64,000 nucleotides of DNA from Kushneria phosphatilytica (GCF_008247605.1 NZ_CP043420.1:1116001-1180000), one strand, 5' to 3'. Positions 46,498-56,372 are shown, counted from the stretch's first letter. Translations and numbers: made by a program. The notes: generated by a model from the letters alone, not told the origin.

Positions 46498-47540
46498 GAA
46501 GCGCCCCCCATACTGGTGGATTCGGACAGGCGCGCATCCAGCCCGGGCATGAAGGTATGTTCAAACCAGTGATGAAAACCACCGAATTGTTGTCGATTCA
46601 GTCCCTGACGTACATGTTCGGCGAACAGCGGCAGCATGCGCAGATAGCGGGATTTGCCATCGCGGTGTGCCAGCCGGCAGAACAGCCCCAGCACCTTGAG
46701 ACTGCGTTGGGTGGCACTGGCATCGACCAGCTCACGAATGGCTCTGGCGGATACCGGCTCGATCAGGCCATGGTCATGGGCGCGGCGATGCCAGGCCTCG
46801 ATCCAGTGCCGCTGCGCTCGATCCGGCCAGGCCGGATTGCGATCACGCAGCAGCGAGGCCGGATCATAGGTCAGTGGTCCACGTACAGCGCCCTGAAAGT
46901 CGATGATCCAGAGTCGATTTTGATGACACATCAGGTTCTGGGGGTGAAAGTCACGGTGTACCGTTACCTGGGGCTGATCGATCATCGAGCTGATCAGCGT
47001 GTCACGAAGTCGAGGCCACTCGTCGGGTGGCGTCAGGGAAAGCCAGTGCAGACACCATTGCGGAAAAAGATCGAGCTCACGGCCCAGCCATTCGCTGTCG
47101 TAGCTCGGTAGCTGATCGGCAGGCTGGGTGGCGACATCGACCGCGAGTTCAATGGCCTGCGCCATTCGGTTGATGACGGGTGCCGGCAGACTGCTGCCGG
47201 CCGGCGAAGGGTGTTGCTGCAACTCCTGCAGCTGCGAGCGCAGCATGATGTCGCCAAGATCCTGCAACTCGATGAAACCCTGTTCGATATCGGCTTTCTC
47301 AATGCGCGGCACCGGTAGGCCTCCCTGGCGCCATTGACTTGCGATCTCGACAAAGGCTCGGCAATCTTCCTGTTCGGGTGGGGCATCCATCAGAATGCGG
47401 GTGCTGCCATCGGGCAGGGTCAGGCGAAAATAGCGGCGGAAACTGGCATCGTCGGCGATCACGCCGAGATCCAGGGTGTCCGGGCGCAACCGATGGCGCT
47501 GTGCCACCCACTGGCGCAGGGCATCGAGCCGCGTGTCCAT
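46494..47540 (-). CDS. amgK: MurNAc/GlcNAc anomeric kinase AmgK
   Basis: The 348-residue protein is an aminoglycoside-phosphotransferase-fold kinase. It has the catalytic loop VHRDFHPQNLM (His195, Asp197) and the metal-binding IDFQGAVRGPLTYD (Asp214). AmgK phosphorylates the anomeric hydroxyl of MurNAc and GlcNAc, feeding MurU. It is divergent from lptD with about 180 bases between, the arrangement known in Pseudomonas. Confidence 0.94.
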   Translation of the reverse strand: MDTRLDALRQWVAQRHRLRPDTLDLGVIADDASFRRYFRLTLPDGSTRILMDAPPEQEDCRAFVEIASQWRQGGLPVPRIEKADIEQGFIELQDLGDIMLRSQLQELQQHPSPAGSSLPAPVINRMAQAIELAVDVATQPADQLPSYDSEWLGRELDLFPQWCLHWLSLTPPDEWPRLRDTLISSMIDQPQVTVHRDFHPQNLMCHQNRLWIIDFQGAVRGPLTYDPASLLRDRNPAWPDRAQRHWIEAWHRRAHDHGLIEPVSARAIRELVDASATQRSLKVLGLFCRLAHRDGKSRYLRMLPLFAEHVRQGLNRQQFGGFHHWFEHTFMPGLDARLSESTSMGGAS

Positions 47541-47719
47541 GAAACCTCCTCAGGTTGACGGTCCGGGTCGCGCGCCGCATGCTGACGCAGTTTTGCCATC
47601 CAGCCGGATGCTGCGTGTGCATGAACCGCGCAGTAAGCAGTAAAAGATGCCGGCTGGGTACGATACCGGTTTTCAGGTGCCAGTACACCGCTTTATGACA
47701 GCAAGGATATCCAGGGATC

Positions 47720-50146
47720 ATGGGCCAGCGACTTTTCTGGACCGCCGCCTCTCTGACGGGGCTGCTTACGTCAATCGGCGCCCAGGCGGCCCCCGAACCG
47801 CTACCGGCTGATCAGCTCGACTGGCAGCCATGGGGGGCTGACCGCCCCGGCGACGCCTTGTGCCGCGGACACTATGTCATGCCGGAGTATCGCCTCGCGC
47901 CAGGGAAAACAACGTCCCAGATTCGTTCCTCGGCCGACAATGCCGATTACGGTCTGGATGGGCAGACCATTCTCAATGGTGATGTCGTTCTGCGCCGCGG
48001 CGATCAGCAGGTCGAGGCCTCACGGGTGACCGTGAACAAGGCACGTACTCAGGCAACACTGGACGGCCCGCTGACCTGGCGTCGGCCGGGTGTGCTGGTG
48101 CGTGGCAGCGATGGCCAGGTCTCGCTTGTCAGCGATGCCGCTCATGTCGACCAGGCACACTACGTCGTACACGATCAGCATATTCGCGGCGATGCCGATC
48201 GGCTGGCCCGATTGAAGGATGGTCGATACCGTCTGACCAGTGCCACCTATACCAGCTGTGATCCTCAGAGCAGCCTGTGGAAGATCGTCGGAAGTGACGT
48301 AACGCTCAATCGTGAAAAGGGCTATGGTACGGCCACCAATGCACGTCTCGAGGTTGAGGATGTGCCGGTCTTCTACTGGCCCTGGGTGCGTTTCCCCATT
48401 GATGATCGTCGCCAGAGCGGGTTTTTATGGCCCACGGTCGGCTTCAGCGGAGATAACGGGCTGGATTATGCCCAGCCGTACTATCTCAATCTGGCGCCCA
48501 ATTACGATGCGACCATCACGCCGCGCTATATGGTCAATCGTGGTGCCATGCTGGGTGGCCAGTTCCGCTACCTGATCGATGAGAACAATGCCGGTTTCAT
48601 TGAAGGGAACTATCTCCCTGATGATCAACAAGGCACGGATGAAGACAATGGCGATGATCTGAAAGGAGAGGATCGCTGGCTCTTCCGTTTTGCCCAGAAT
48701 GGTCAGCTCAATGATCGTACGCTCTACAATCTGCGCTACGGCGCGGCCAGCGATGGCAATTACTTTGATGACTTCGGGCAGACCTTTGGCGAAAAGGACA
48801 CCGACAATCTGGAGCGGCTGGCGCGTATCGATTACGCCGGCAGCGCCTGGCATCTGCAGGCACGGGCTCGCGGCTACCAGAAGATGGACTATCCGCTACG
48901 TGACGATGACAAGCCGTTCTATGAGCTGCCCGCCCTGATTGCCAATGGCAGCTGGCGTCAGGACAGCGGCCTTTACGAAGAGTGGAACACCTCGGCGATC
49001 AACTTCTGGCGCGATGTTGAAGCCGATAATGTGCCTATTCGCGAGGCAGCGACCGGTACCCGGCTGAATCTGGCACCGGCGATCGGCTATCGTCGTTCCC
49101 CGTCCTGGGGCTTTTTCGAGCCCCGCATGCAGCTGATGTATACCCAGTATGATCTCGATTGGCACAATCGAAACGGCGCGGAAGGGCGCGATGATACCCC
49201 TGACCGAACGGTGCCGATCTATTCGGTCGACTCCGGTCTGATCTTCGAGCGCGAGACCTCATTCTTCGGTGATGGCTATCGACAGACGCTGGAGCCACGC
49301 CTTTATTATGCGTATGTGCCGTATCGGGATCAGAGTGACTACCCCGAGTTCGATACTGATGAGCAGCCGCTCTCCTATGGCCAGCTCTGGTCGCCATTCC
49401 GGTTCAGCGGCATCGATCGGATCGGCGATGTCAACAAGGTCTCCTATGGTGTGGCTTCGCGCTTTCTGGAGGACGACACCGGTCGCGAAAGACTGGCGCT
49501 CTCGATAGGGCAGAGCCACTATTTCGAGAATCGTCGCGTGGTGGATGCGCAATACGATAACCTCAATGATACCTACCGGGATGAACTCGATTATCGTAAT
49601 CATCGTGACGAATCACCGGTAATCGGTCAGCTGGATTGGCAGATCACTGATGCCTGGTCAGCCCGTCAGGCACTTTTCTACGATACTCATCGTGATCGTA
49701 CCGAGAAGAGCGCCAGCTATCTGCGTTATCACGATCCCGAGGGTGGTCTGGTACTCAATCTCGGCTATCGCTGGGAGGTTGAAGGCTTCGACCCCTCCGG
49801 AGACAACGATGACCGACTCGGCTATAACCGCGATGAATACGATGTCTCCTTCGCGTGGAAGGCGACGCCGGGCATTTCCCTGCTGGGTCGCTATCTCTAC
49901 GATCAGACCAACAGTCGCTCGCTCGAGAAGCTGGCAGGCATCAGGTTCGACGATTGCTGCTACGGCGTGGAAGTGGCCTGGCGCGAGTGGGTTGATGACG
50001 ATGACTCGGCCAATACCATCGAAGATGACGAGACCAAGCGCGGTATTTTCCTGCGCTTCGTGCTCAAGGGGCTGGGCGGTCTGGGTACGCCACCGGACAG
50101 CTACTACGCCGATGCGATTCCAGGCTATCGACCCGATCGTTTCTGA
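47720..50146 (+). CDS. lptD: LPS-assembly protein LptD
   Basis: LptD forms the outer-membrane pore that, with LptE, inserts LPS into the outer leaflet. The 808-residue precursor has a signal peptide ending near AQAA-PEP (residues 20-27), a periplasmic beta-jellyroll (OstA domain) and a 26-strand barrel. The four cysteines that form the inter-domain disulfides are present: Cys48, Cys180 and the pair Cys746-Cys747 (DDCCYG). It heads the operon lptD-surA-pdxA-rsmA-apaH-glpE-cca. Confidence 0.96.
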   Translation: MGQRLFWTAASLTGLLTSIGAQAAPEPLPADQLDWQPWGADRPGDALCRGHYVMPEYRLAPGKTTSQIRSSADNADYGLDGQTILNGDVVLRRGDQQVEASRVTVNKARTQATLDGPLTWRRPGVLVRGSDGQVSLVSDAAHVDQAHYVVHDQHIRGDADRLARLKDGRYRLTSATYTSCDPQSSLWKIVGSDVTLNREKGYGTATNARLEVEDVPVFYWPWVRFPIDDRRQSGFLWPTVGFSGDNGLDYAQPYYLNLAPNYDATITPRYMVNRGAMLGGQFRYLIDENNAGFIEGNYLPDDQQGTDEDNGDDLKGEDRWLFRFAQNGQLNDRTLYNLRYGAASDGNYFDDFGQTFGEKDTDNLERLARIDYAGSAWHLQARARGYQKMDYPLRDDDKPFYELPALIANGSWRQDSGLYEEWNTSAINFWRDVEADNVPIREAATGTRLNLAPAIGYRRSPSWGFFEPRMQLMYTQYDLDWHNRNGAEGRDDTPDRTVPIYSVDSGLIFERETSFFGDGYRQTLEPRLYYAYVPYRDQSDYPEFDTDEQPLSYGQLWSPFRFSGIDRIGDVNKVSYGVASRFLEDDTGRERLALSIGQSHYFENRRVVDAQYDNLNDTYRDELDYRNHRDESPVIGQLDWQITDAWSARQALFYDTHRDRTEKSASYLRYHDPEGGLVLNLGYRWEVEGFDPSGDNDDRLGYNRDEYDVSFAWKATPGISLLGRYLYDQTNSRSLEKLAGIRFDDCCYGVEVAWREWVDDDDSANTIEDDETKRGIFLRFVLKGLGGLGTPPDSYYADAIPGYRPDRF

Positions 50147-50156
50147 ACGATGTGCT

Positions 50157-50177
50157 CCGACCGCTTCGCGCGGTCGG
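50157..50177 (+). other. Intercistronic hairpin between lptD and surA
   Basis: An 8-bp GC-rich stem CCGACCGC / GCGGTCGG with a 5-base loop follows the lptD stop. There is no T tract, so it may tune mRNA stability or partial read-through into surA rather than end transcription. Confidence 0.5.
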
Positions 50178-50226
50178 GGATGAGTAGTGCTCGACAATCA
50201 CGTTTGTATATCAGGAAGAGAGTCTC

Positions 50227-51234
50227 ATGAAAGCAGGCAACCTGCGCAACCCGCGTCTCGCACCGCTGCTGGCTCTGGTCATGGCGCTGGTGCTCACACC
50301 GCTGGCGCATGCCGAGGTCAAACCGCTGGCGCGCATCGTGGCTGTCGTCAACGATGATGCCATCATGTCGACCGAACTTGACGACCGCGTCAGGCAGGTT
50401 CGCAGTCAGCTGCAGAGTCGTAACGTGCCCATGCCGGATGACAGCGAACTGCGCCACCAGGTATTGCAGCGCATGATTACCGAACAGATCGAGTTGCAGA
50501 TGGCGCAGCGTGCCAATCTCTCGGTCAGTGATACCCAGCTCAACAAGGCATTGCGTTCGATTGCCCAAAATAATGACATGACCCTGGATCAGTTCTCGCA
50601 GCATCTGCAAAAGCAGGGTCTGTCGCTGGGAGATGTACGTGAGCAGGTGCGCCGTGAATTACTGATCAACCAGGTGCAGCAGCATGAAGTGGCTGGTCAG
50701 GTCAATATTACTGATCGCGAGGTTGATCAGTATCTGCAGAATGCCGGTGCCAATGCCAATGTACAGTATCACCTGGGGCATATTCTGATCGCGGTGCCGG
50801 AGGCGCCTACGCCTCAGCAGGCGCAGGCGGCCAAACAGAAGGCCCAGCAGTTGCGCGAACGAATCGAATCGGGCAAGGCCAGCTTTGAGCAGGTAGCGGC
50901 CAGCCAGTCCGATGGTTCGAATGCCCTCGATGGCGGCGATCTGGGTTGGCGTAGCGGGGCCGAGCTGCCCACCGTTTTTTCTGATGTGGTACCTGACATG
51001 TCGGTAGGCGATGTCAGTCAGCCGATTCGCAGCCCCAGCGGCTATCACCTGGTCAAGCTGCTCGACAAGCGCGGTGGTGGCAGTGCCGATCAGCAGCGTG
51101 ATCAGGTTCGTCGTCGTCTGTTCGAGCGCAAGGTCAATGATCAGCTTGAGGCCTGGACTCAGGAGATCAGAGCCTCGGCTTACATTGATAACCGTCTTGA
51201 TGAGCACGGTAATACTGCGGGCAGTAGCCAGTGA
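50227..51234 (+). CDS. surA: Periplasmic chaperone SurA, single-parvulin form
   Basis: SurA escorts unfolded outer-membrane proteins, including LptD. The precursor has 335 residues with a signal peptide ending near ALAHA-E. An N-terminal chaperone domain (ARIVAVVNDDAIMSTELDDR and VQQHEVAGQVNITDREVDQYL region) follows, then one parvulin domain at about 180-282 (YHLGHILIAVPE, GGDLGWRSGAELPTVF, GYHLVKLLD) and the C-terminal helix. E. coli SurA has about 428 residues and two parvulin domains. The one kept resembles P1, which lacks isomerase activity in E. coli, and the active P2 is missing. The stop overlaps the pdxA start. Confidence 0.92.
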   Translation: MKAGNLRNPRLAPLLALVMALVLTPLAHAEVKPLARIVAVVNDDAIMSTELDDRVRQVRSQLQSRNVPMPDDSELRHQVLQRMITEQIELQMAQRANLSVSDTQLNKALRSIAQNNDMTLDQFSQHLQKQGLSLGDVREQVRRELLINQVQQHEVAGQVNITDREVDQYLQNAGANANVQYHLGHILIAVPEAPTPQQAQAAKQKAQQLRERIESGKASFEQVAASQSDGSNALDGGDLGWRSGAELPTVFSDVVPDMSVGDVSQPIRSPSGYHLVKLLDKRGGGSADQQRDQVRRRLFERKVNDQLEAWTQEIRASAYIDNRLDEHGNTAGSSQ

Positions 51235-52256
51235 CCGAGCGATCGGATAGCCCGGTCATTGCCCTGACGCCAGGGGAGCCGGCTGGTATTGGCCCCGAGC
51301 TGGTGGCGAGGCTGGCCTGTGAGCCGTATGAACGGCCGGTCCGGTTGGTGGCGGTAGCCGATCCGCACTTGATGCGCGAACGGGCCCGCAGTATCGGGCT
51401 CGCCCTTGAAGTGATCGAACTTGCGGCGGATGAGCCGGTCCCCGCTCTCGTCAGCGGCCAGCTGGCAGTATGGCCGATAGCACTGCGTGAGCCATCCCGG
51501 GCGGGTGTGCTGAATCCCGTTAATGCCGATTATGTGCTGGAAACCCTGCGTATAGCAGCGCACGCCTGTCTATCGGGGCAGGCGGCTGCCATGGTGACAG
51601 CCCCGATTCACAAGGGGGCGATCATCGAGGCCGGGCATATCGGCTTTACCGGTCATACCGAGTTCCTGCGTGACCTCTGCGGCGTGGAAGAAGTGGTCAT
51701 GATGCTGGCGACCCGTCTGGGCGAATCGGCCCTGCGCGTGGCGCTGGCGACCACTCATCTGCCACTGAAGGAGGTCAGTCAGGCGTTGACACCAGCGCTG
51801 CTTGAGCATGTGCTGATGCTCCTGGATCAGGACCTGCGACGTCATTTCGGTATCGACCAGCCACTGGTGCGGGTCTGTGGGCTCAATCCTCATGCTGGAG
51901 AAGCGGGGCACCTGGGCCGGGAGGAGATCGATGTCATTATTCCGGTGCTGGAAAAACTGCGCCGCAAGGGGCTTGCCGTAGAAGGGCCGCTCCCCGCGGA
52001 CACCCTGTTTACACCGCATCATCTCGAGGGCGCCGATGCCATTCTGGCGATGTACCATGATCAGGGGCTACCGGTGCTCAAACATGCCGGTTTCGGCCGG
52101 GCGGCCAATATCACCCTGGGGCTCCCGCTGATTCGCACCTCGGTCGATCACGGCACTGCGCTGGATCTGGCTGGCACCGGTCAGGCAGATCCCGGCAGTC
52201 TGCATGTCGCCCTCGATATGGCGCTGGAGATGGTCCACGCCTCGCCCGCACGCTGA
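51231..52256 (+). CDS. pdxA: 4-hydroxythreonine-4-phosphate dehydrogenase PdxA
   Basis: PdxA oxidises 4-phospho-hydroxy-L-threonine in pyridoxal phosphate synthesis. The 341-residue protein has the metal-binding histidines in ATTHLPLK (His176), NPHAGEAG and MYHDQGLPVLKH, plus the N-terminal TPGEPAGIGPEL. It begins at GTG, overlapping surA by four bases, and precedes rsmA by 19 bases. Confidence 0.96.
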   Translation: MTERSDSPVIALTPGEPAGIGPELVARLACEPYERPVRLVAVADPHLMRERARSIGLALEVIELAADEPVPALVSGQLAVWPIALREPSRAGVLNPVNADYVLETLRIAAHACLSGQAAAMVTAPIHKGAIIEAGHIGFTGHTEFLRDLCGVEEVVMMLATRLGESALRVALATTHLPLKEVSQALTPALLEHVLMLLDQDLRRHFGIDQPLVRVCGLNPHAGEAGHLGREEIDVIIPVLEKLRRKGLAVEGPLPADTLFTPHHLEGADAILAMYHDQGLPVLKHAGFGRAANITLGLPLIRTSVDHGTALDLAGTGQADPGSLHVALDMALEMVHASPAR

Positions 52257-52275
52257 CCCCCCGGATATTCGAACC

Positions 52276-53082
52276 ATGGCAAATTCTCCCGGCCCCTTGC
52301 GGGCACGCAAACGTTTCGGTCAGAACTTTCTGCGCGATGATCGTGTCATCGCCCGAATCGTAAAAAGTATCCAGCCACGACCGGAGGATCGACTGGTTGA
52401 AATAGGCCCGGGTCAGGGTGCATTGACCGGGGCGCTGCTGGAAGCCCATGGCAGGCTTGATGCCATCGAGCTTGATCGTGATCTGCTGGCCGGACTGCGC
52501 ACCCGGTTTTTCAACTACCCCGACTTTCGCCTGTATGAGGGGGATGCGCTGCATTTCGATTTTGCCGAGTTGCGTGGTGAAGGGCCGCCTTTGCGTGTGG
52601 TCGGCAATCTGCCCTATAACATTTCCACGCCGCTGATCTTTCATCTGATCGACAGCGGGGCGGCGATTCGTGACATGCACTTCATGCTGCAGCGCGAGGT
52701 GGTTCAGCGTCTGGCGGCTGAACCGGGTGGTGGCCAATGGGGTCGGCTATCGGTGATGGCTCAGTACCACTGTCAGGTCATGGCGCTGTTCAGCGTCCCG
52801 CCGGATGCTTTTGTGCCGCAGCCGAAAGTGGAGTCAAGCATCGTACGGCTGGTGCCCTGGGGGCAAAAGCCGCATGTTGCCGAGGATGAAGCTTTGCTGA
52901 GTGAACTGGTAAGACGTGCCTTCGCCCAGCGACGCAAGACCCTGCGCAACAACCTGCGTGGCTGGATTGACAGCGAGACCCTGACAGCGCTGGAGATCGA
53001 TCCGGGCCGCCGGCCCGAAACCCTGACAGTGGCCGAATTCGTGGCACTGTCCAATCATCCGGCGGTGACACGGCCGCAGTAA
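52276..53082 (+). CDS. rsmA: 16S rRNA dimethyladenosine transferase RsmA (KsgA)
   Basis: RsmA dimethylates A1518 and A1519 in helix 45 during 30S maturation. The 268-residue protein has RKRFGQNFL (11-19), AdoMet motif EIGPGQGALT and catalytic VGNLPYNIS. A frame 24 codons longer is open, but the ATG at MANSPG matches the family. apaG, which usually separates rsmA from apaH, is missing; only 37 bases lie between. Confidence 0.96.
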   Translation: MANSPGPLRARKRFGQNFLRDDRVIARIVKSIQPRPEDRLVEIGPGQGALTGALLEAHGRLDAIELDRDLLAGLRTRFFNYPDFRLYEGDALHFDFAELRGEGPPLRVVGNLPYNISTPLIFHLIDSGAAIRDMHFMLQREVVQRLAAEPGGGQWGRLSVMAQYHCQVMALFSVPPDAFVPQPKVESSIVRLVPWGQKPHVAEDEALLSELVRRAFAQRRKTLRNNLRGWIDSETLTALEIDPGRRPETLTVAEFVALSNHPAVTRPQ

Positions 53083-53119
53083 TGGACATGATGAATCTCA
53101 CCCCGCAAGGGAGTAACGC

Positions 53120-53968
53120 ATGACGACCTGGGCGATCGGCGATCTGCATGGCTGTTGCCGCGAATTCGAAACACTGCTTGATAAAATCGACTTTCAGCCG
53201 GGGCGCGATCGGCTCTGGCTGACCGGCGATCTCATCAATCGGGGGCCCGAGTCGCTGGAGTGTCTGCGTCTTGTCCATTCACTCGATGAGCATGTCGAGG
53301 TGGTGCTCGGCAATCATGATTTTCATCTGCTGGTGGTGGCGCACGGGCATGGCCGGGAGAAGCGCGGCGACACGCTGCGCCCGATTCTGGATGCGCCGGA
53401 TGGTGAAGAACTGATGGACTGGCTGCGTCGTCAGCCGCTGCTCGTTCAGCAGACCTTCGATATTGATCGCACTCGGGGGCGCGAGGCCACCGTCATGACG
53501 CATGCGGGTCTGCTGCCGCAATGGTCGCTTGACCATGCTGCCGCTCTGGCCAGGGAGACGGAGGCGGTACTGCGCAGCGACACCTTTTTCGAGCTGCTGC
53601 CCGAGCTTTATGGTAATGAGCCTGCATTGTTCGAGGAGACACTCACGGGCTGGTCGCGTCTGCGGTCATTGATCAATATCTTCGCCCGAATGCGCTTCAT
53701 TGATGCAGAGGGGCGGCTCGACTTCAGTGCCAAGGAGGGGCTCGACAGTGCGCCCGAGGGCTTCCTTCCCTGGTTCAGCTATCCTCGTCAGGACAATCTG
53801 CGGTTGATCTTCGGTCACTGGGCAGCACTTGAAGGGCGAACGCCGGGCGCACGCATCGATGTGCGCGCGCTGGACACTGGTTGTGTGTGGGGACGTTCAC
53901 TGACAGCGCTCGATATGGAAACCGAAGACACGATCAGTGTGTCGTCCCGAGACGGAGAGTCATCATGA
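53120..53968 (+). CDS. apaH: Symmetrical bis(5'-nucleosyl)-tetraphosphatase ApaH
   Basis: ApaH hydrolyses Ap4A to two ADP and also removes Np4 caps from RNA. The 282-residue metallophosphatase has the motif set GDLHGC (Asp8, His10), GDLINRGP (Asp37) and GNHDFH (Asn65, His66). GCAAGGGAG precedes the ATG. It overlaps glpE by four bases. Confidence 0.96.
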   Translation: MTTWAIGDLHGCCREFETLLDKIDFQPGRDRLWLTGDLINRGPESLECLRLVHSLDEHVEVVLGNHDFHLLVVAHGHGREKRGDTLRPILDAPDGEELMDWLRRQPLLVQQTFDIDRTRGREATVMTHAGLLPQWSLDHAAALARETEAVLRSDTFFELLPELYGNEPALFEETLTGWSRLRSLINIFARMRFIDAEGRLDFSAKEGLDSAPEGFLPWFSYPRQDNLRLIFGHWAALEGRTPGARIDVRALDTGCVWGRSLTALDMETEDTISVSSRDGESS

Positions 53969-54312
53969 GCTTCAATCATATCGACCCGGCAACGCTCAGG
54001 CTCTGGCTGGATGAGCAGCGTCCGCTGACGCTGGTGGATATCCGCGATCCATTCAGTTTCGAGAGTGGCCATATTCCCGGTAGTCGGCATCTCGACAACA
54101 CCAGTGTGGGCGATTTCGTCGATCGAGCTGCTCCGGAGCAACCGGTCGTGGTGGTCTGTTATCACGGCCACTCGAGCCAGCAGGCAGCCGGCTGGCTGGC
54201 CGGACAGGGCTTTCAGGAGGTTTACAGCCTCGATGGTGGCTTCACCGATTGGCAGTATCGTCATCCCGAGCACGTGGCGTCACGTAACGGCGGTGGGCAG
54301 GGAAGTTCGTGA
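53965..54312 (+). CDS. glpE: Thiosulfate sulfurtransferase GlpE (single-domain rhodanese)
   Basis: The 115-residue rhodanese has its active-site loop CYHGHSS beginning at Cys65, which carries the persulfide. The classic GlpE loop I recall is CYHGNSS, so only one loop residue differs. CGGAGAG precedes the ATG, which lies within the apaH stop (ATGA). The stop in turn overlaps the cca start by four bases. Confidence 0.95.
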   Translation: MSFNHIDPATLRLWLDEQRPLTLVDIRDPFSFESGHIPGSRHLDNTSVGDFVDRAAPEQPVVVVCYHGHSSQQAAGWLAGQGFQEVYSLDGGFTDWQYRHPEHVASRNGGGQGSS

Positions 54313-55448
54313 TCTGTCCGCCGCTTGATCGCCGCGATGATCCGGCTACCCGAGGACTTGAGGTCTACTGTGTGGGTGGAGCGGTGCGCGATGCCCGACT
54401 GGGCATCGCCAGCATGGATCGTGACTGGGTGGTGGTCGGGACTACCGTGGCGACAATGCTTGAACGCGGCTTTCGCCAGGTGGGGCGCGATTTTCCGGTC
54501 TTTCTGCATCCCGAGAGCCATGAGGAGTACGCGCTGGCGCGTACCGAACGCAAGTCCGGCCGCGGCTACACCGGCTTCGAGGTGCATGCCGATCCCACGG
54601 TGACGCTCGAAGAGGATTTGCGAAGACGCGATCTGACGCTCAATGCCATGGCCTGTAGCGCTACCGGCGAACTGGTCGACCCCTTTGGCGGGGCCGGGGA
54701 TTGTGATGCCGGCCTGCTGCGCCATGTCTCGGAGGCCTTTGTCGAGGATCCCCTGCGGGTGTTGCGGACGGCGCGCTTTCTGGCGCGTCTGGCCCCCCGG
54801 GGATTTCGTATCGCCGATGAAACCCGGGCGCTGATGGCTACCATGGTGGCGCAGGGGGAGATGCACGATCTGGTCGCCGAACGAGTCTGGCAGGAGACCG
54901 AACGGGCACTTGGTGAGGCCCAGCCACAGGCCTATTTCATGGCGTTGCAGGAGTGCGGGGCGCTGCATGAACTGATGCCGGCGCTGGTCGGTCATGAGAC
55001 GGTGGCCATCGGGTGTCTGACTCAGGGGCTGGCAGGCGATGCGGTGCAACGTTTTGCGCTGTTGATGTCGGTACTGGATGAAACTGCGTTCGAGACTCTG
55101 GGTGACACTCTGCGCGTGCCCAACCTCTGGCGTGAAGAGGCCGTGTTGCTGATTCGCAGTCTCGAACAGCTTGATGGGCAGGCCATACGTTCGGCGGAGG
55201 GGATCGGCAACTGGCTGAAGGCGATCGATGGCTGGCGTCGCCCCGAACGGATTGAACGTGTCCTGCACACGCTTTCGCTGCGATGTCCGGATATTGATGC
55301 AGCACCGTTGATGCAGGCGCACGCTGCCGGGCTGGCAGTATCGCCACAAACGCTGATGGCCGAGGGGTATCGCGGTGCCGAGCTCGGCCACATGATTGCC
55401 CTGCGACGTCAGCAGGCGATAGAGGCGACCCTGCACAAGGCCGAATGA
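54309..55448 (+). CDS. cca: CCA-adding tRNA nucleotidyltransferase
   Basis: The enzyme builds or repairs the 3' CCA of tRNAs. The 379-residue class II nucleotidyltransferase has [11 protein letters not shown] (from residue 22), metal-binding Asp37 and Asp39 in MDRDWVVVG, and [11 protein letters not shown]. The HD phosphohydrolase domain of the E. coli enzyme is not evident and the protein is shorter, as in Pseudomonas. It begins at GTG in the glpE stop. All tRNAs in this window already encode CCA, so a repair role is likely. Confidence 0.94.
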   Translation: MICPPLDRRDDPATRGLEVYCVGGAVRDARLGIASMDRDWVVVGTTVATMLERGFRQVGRDFPVFLHPESHEEYALARTERKSGRGYTGFEVHADPTVTLEEDLRRRDLTLNAMACSATGELVDPFGGAGDCDAGLLRHVSEAFVEDPLRVLRTARFLARLAPRGFRIADETRALMATMVAQGEMHDLVAERVWQETERALGEAQPQAYFMALQECGALHELMPALVGHETVAIGCLTQGLAGDAVQRFALLMSVLDETAFETLGDTLRVPNLWREEAVLLIRSLEQLDGQAIRSAEGIGNWLKAIDGWRRPERIERVLHTLSLRCPDIDAAPLMQAHAAGLAVSPQTLMAEGYRGAELGHMIALRRQQAIEATLHKAE

Positions 55449-55472
55449 CACAGGGAACGGCGCTGCATCGCT

Positions 55473-55991
55473 TCAGTCCGGCAGAGAGATACAGCCTCCC
55501 TGCCATTCGAAATGAATCGGCCAGAGTCGCTGACGTCCGGGGTCGAAGGTTTGCCAGAGTTCGGCGAAGGACCGGCCTTCAAGTGGATGATGGCGCTGCG
55601 GGCAGAGTTCGGCGAGCGGCCGTAATACGAAGGCATTACGGGTGATTTCCTCGCGCGGCAGGTGGACGCCATCGATGATCCCGACGTGGTCATCGACCAG
55701 TAGCAGATCAATATCCAGACTGCGGGAGCTGAATTTCGGTGCATCATGTCGCCGGCCCTGCGCCTTCTCGAGGGTTTTGCTCCAGCGTGATAGTTCACCG
55801 ATGCTCAGATCGGTCCTGAAGCCCACCACCAGATTGAAGAAGTTACGCCCGCTGCTGAAACCGACCGGTTCACTTTCGAAAACCCGTGAGATGTCCAGAG
55901 ACCCGAATTCTCCTTGCAGAGCATCAAGCGCTGCGCCGAGATGACGATAACGGTCGATATTGCTGCCCAGCCCGCTCAGTACATAGCTCAT
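55473..55991 (-). CDS. folK: 2-amino-4-hydroxy-6-hydroxymethyldihydropteridine pyrophosphokinase
   Basis: FolK transfers pyrophosphate from ATP to the pterin in folate synthesis. The 172-residue protein begins MSYVLSGLGSNIDR and holds the signatures FFNLVVGFRTDL, SRSLDIDLLLVDD (metal-binding Asp pair) and LPREEITRNAFVLRPLAEL. GAGGG precedes the chosen start. It directly follows folB with one base between. Confidence 0.93.
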   Translation of the reverse strand: MSYVLSGLGSNIDRYRHLGAALDALQGEFGSLDISRVFESEPVGFSSGRNFFNLVVGFRTDLSIGELSRWSKTLEKAQGRRHDAPKFSSRSLDIDLLLVDDHVGIIDGVHLPREEITRNAFVLRPLAELCPQRHHPLEGRSFAELWQTFDPGRQRLWPIHFEWQGGCISLPD

Positions 55992-55992
55992 C

Positions 55993-56352
55993 TCAGCCCT
56001 CGCGCTGTCCGCGTTCGATGCGAATGCCGACGAACGCGGCATCAACAACCGCGCCAGGCTTTCGCAGCGTCAGACGCACCCAGGTGACCCCAAACGCCTG
56101 CTGCAACAGTTCGGCCATGCGTTCGGCAAAGGTTTCCACGAGTTCAAAGCGGTGTTCGTTGCAGAATTTCTGAAGCCGTGCACTGATGGCAGCGTAATCG
56201 AGCGTGGCAGAAAGATCGTCATCCCGTGCGGCACGAGCAATATCACAACCCAGCTCCAGATCGAGCAGCAAGCGTTGATGAATCTGTTGTTCCCACTTGT
56301 AGACGCCGATCACGGCTTCCAGTGCCAGACCCTCGATCAGTACGGTATCCAT
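55993..56352 (-). CDS. folB: Dihydroneopterin aldolase
   Basis: FolB cleaves dihydroneopterin to the pterin used by FolK. The 119-residue protein has IEGLALEAVIGVYKWEQQ with the substrate-binding Glu, LVETFAERMAELL and the catalytic-lysine segment LRKPGAV. It is encoded between tsaD and folK on the same strand. plsY, normally next to folB and tsaD on the other strand, is absent. Confidence 0.94.
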   Translation of the reverse strand: MDTVLIEGLALEAVIGVYKWEQQIHQRLLLDLELGCDIARAARDDDLSATLDYAAISARLQKFCNEHRFELVETFAERMAELLQQAFGVTWVRLTLRKPGAVVDAAFVGIRIERGQREG

Positions 56353-56372
56353 GATGCTTTCCCGAATAAACG

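Noticed and set aside
54261..55451. Minus-strand open frame of 396 codons opposite cca
   Set aside because: It is the complement of a confirmed cca gene and shows no family resemblance.
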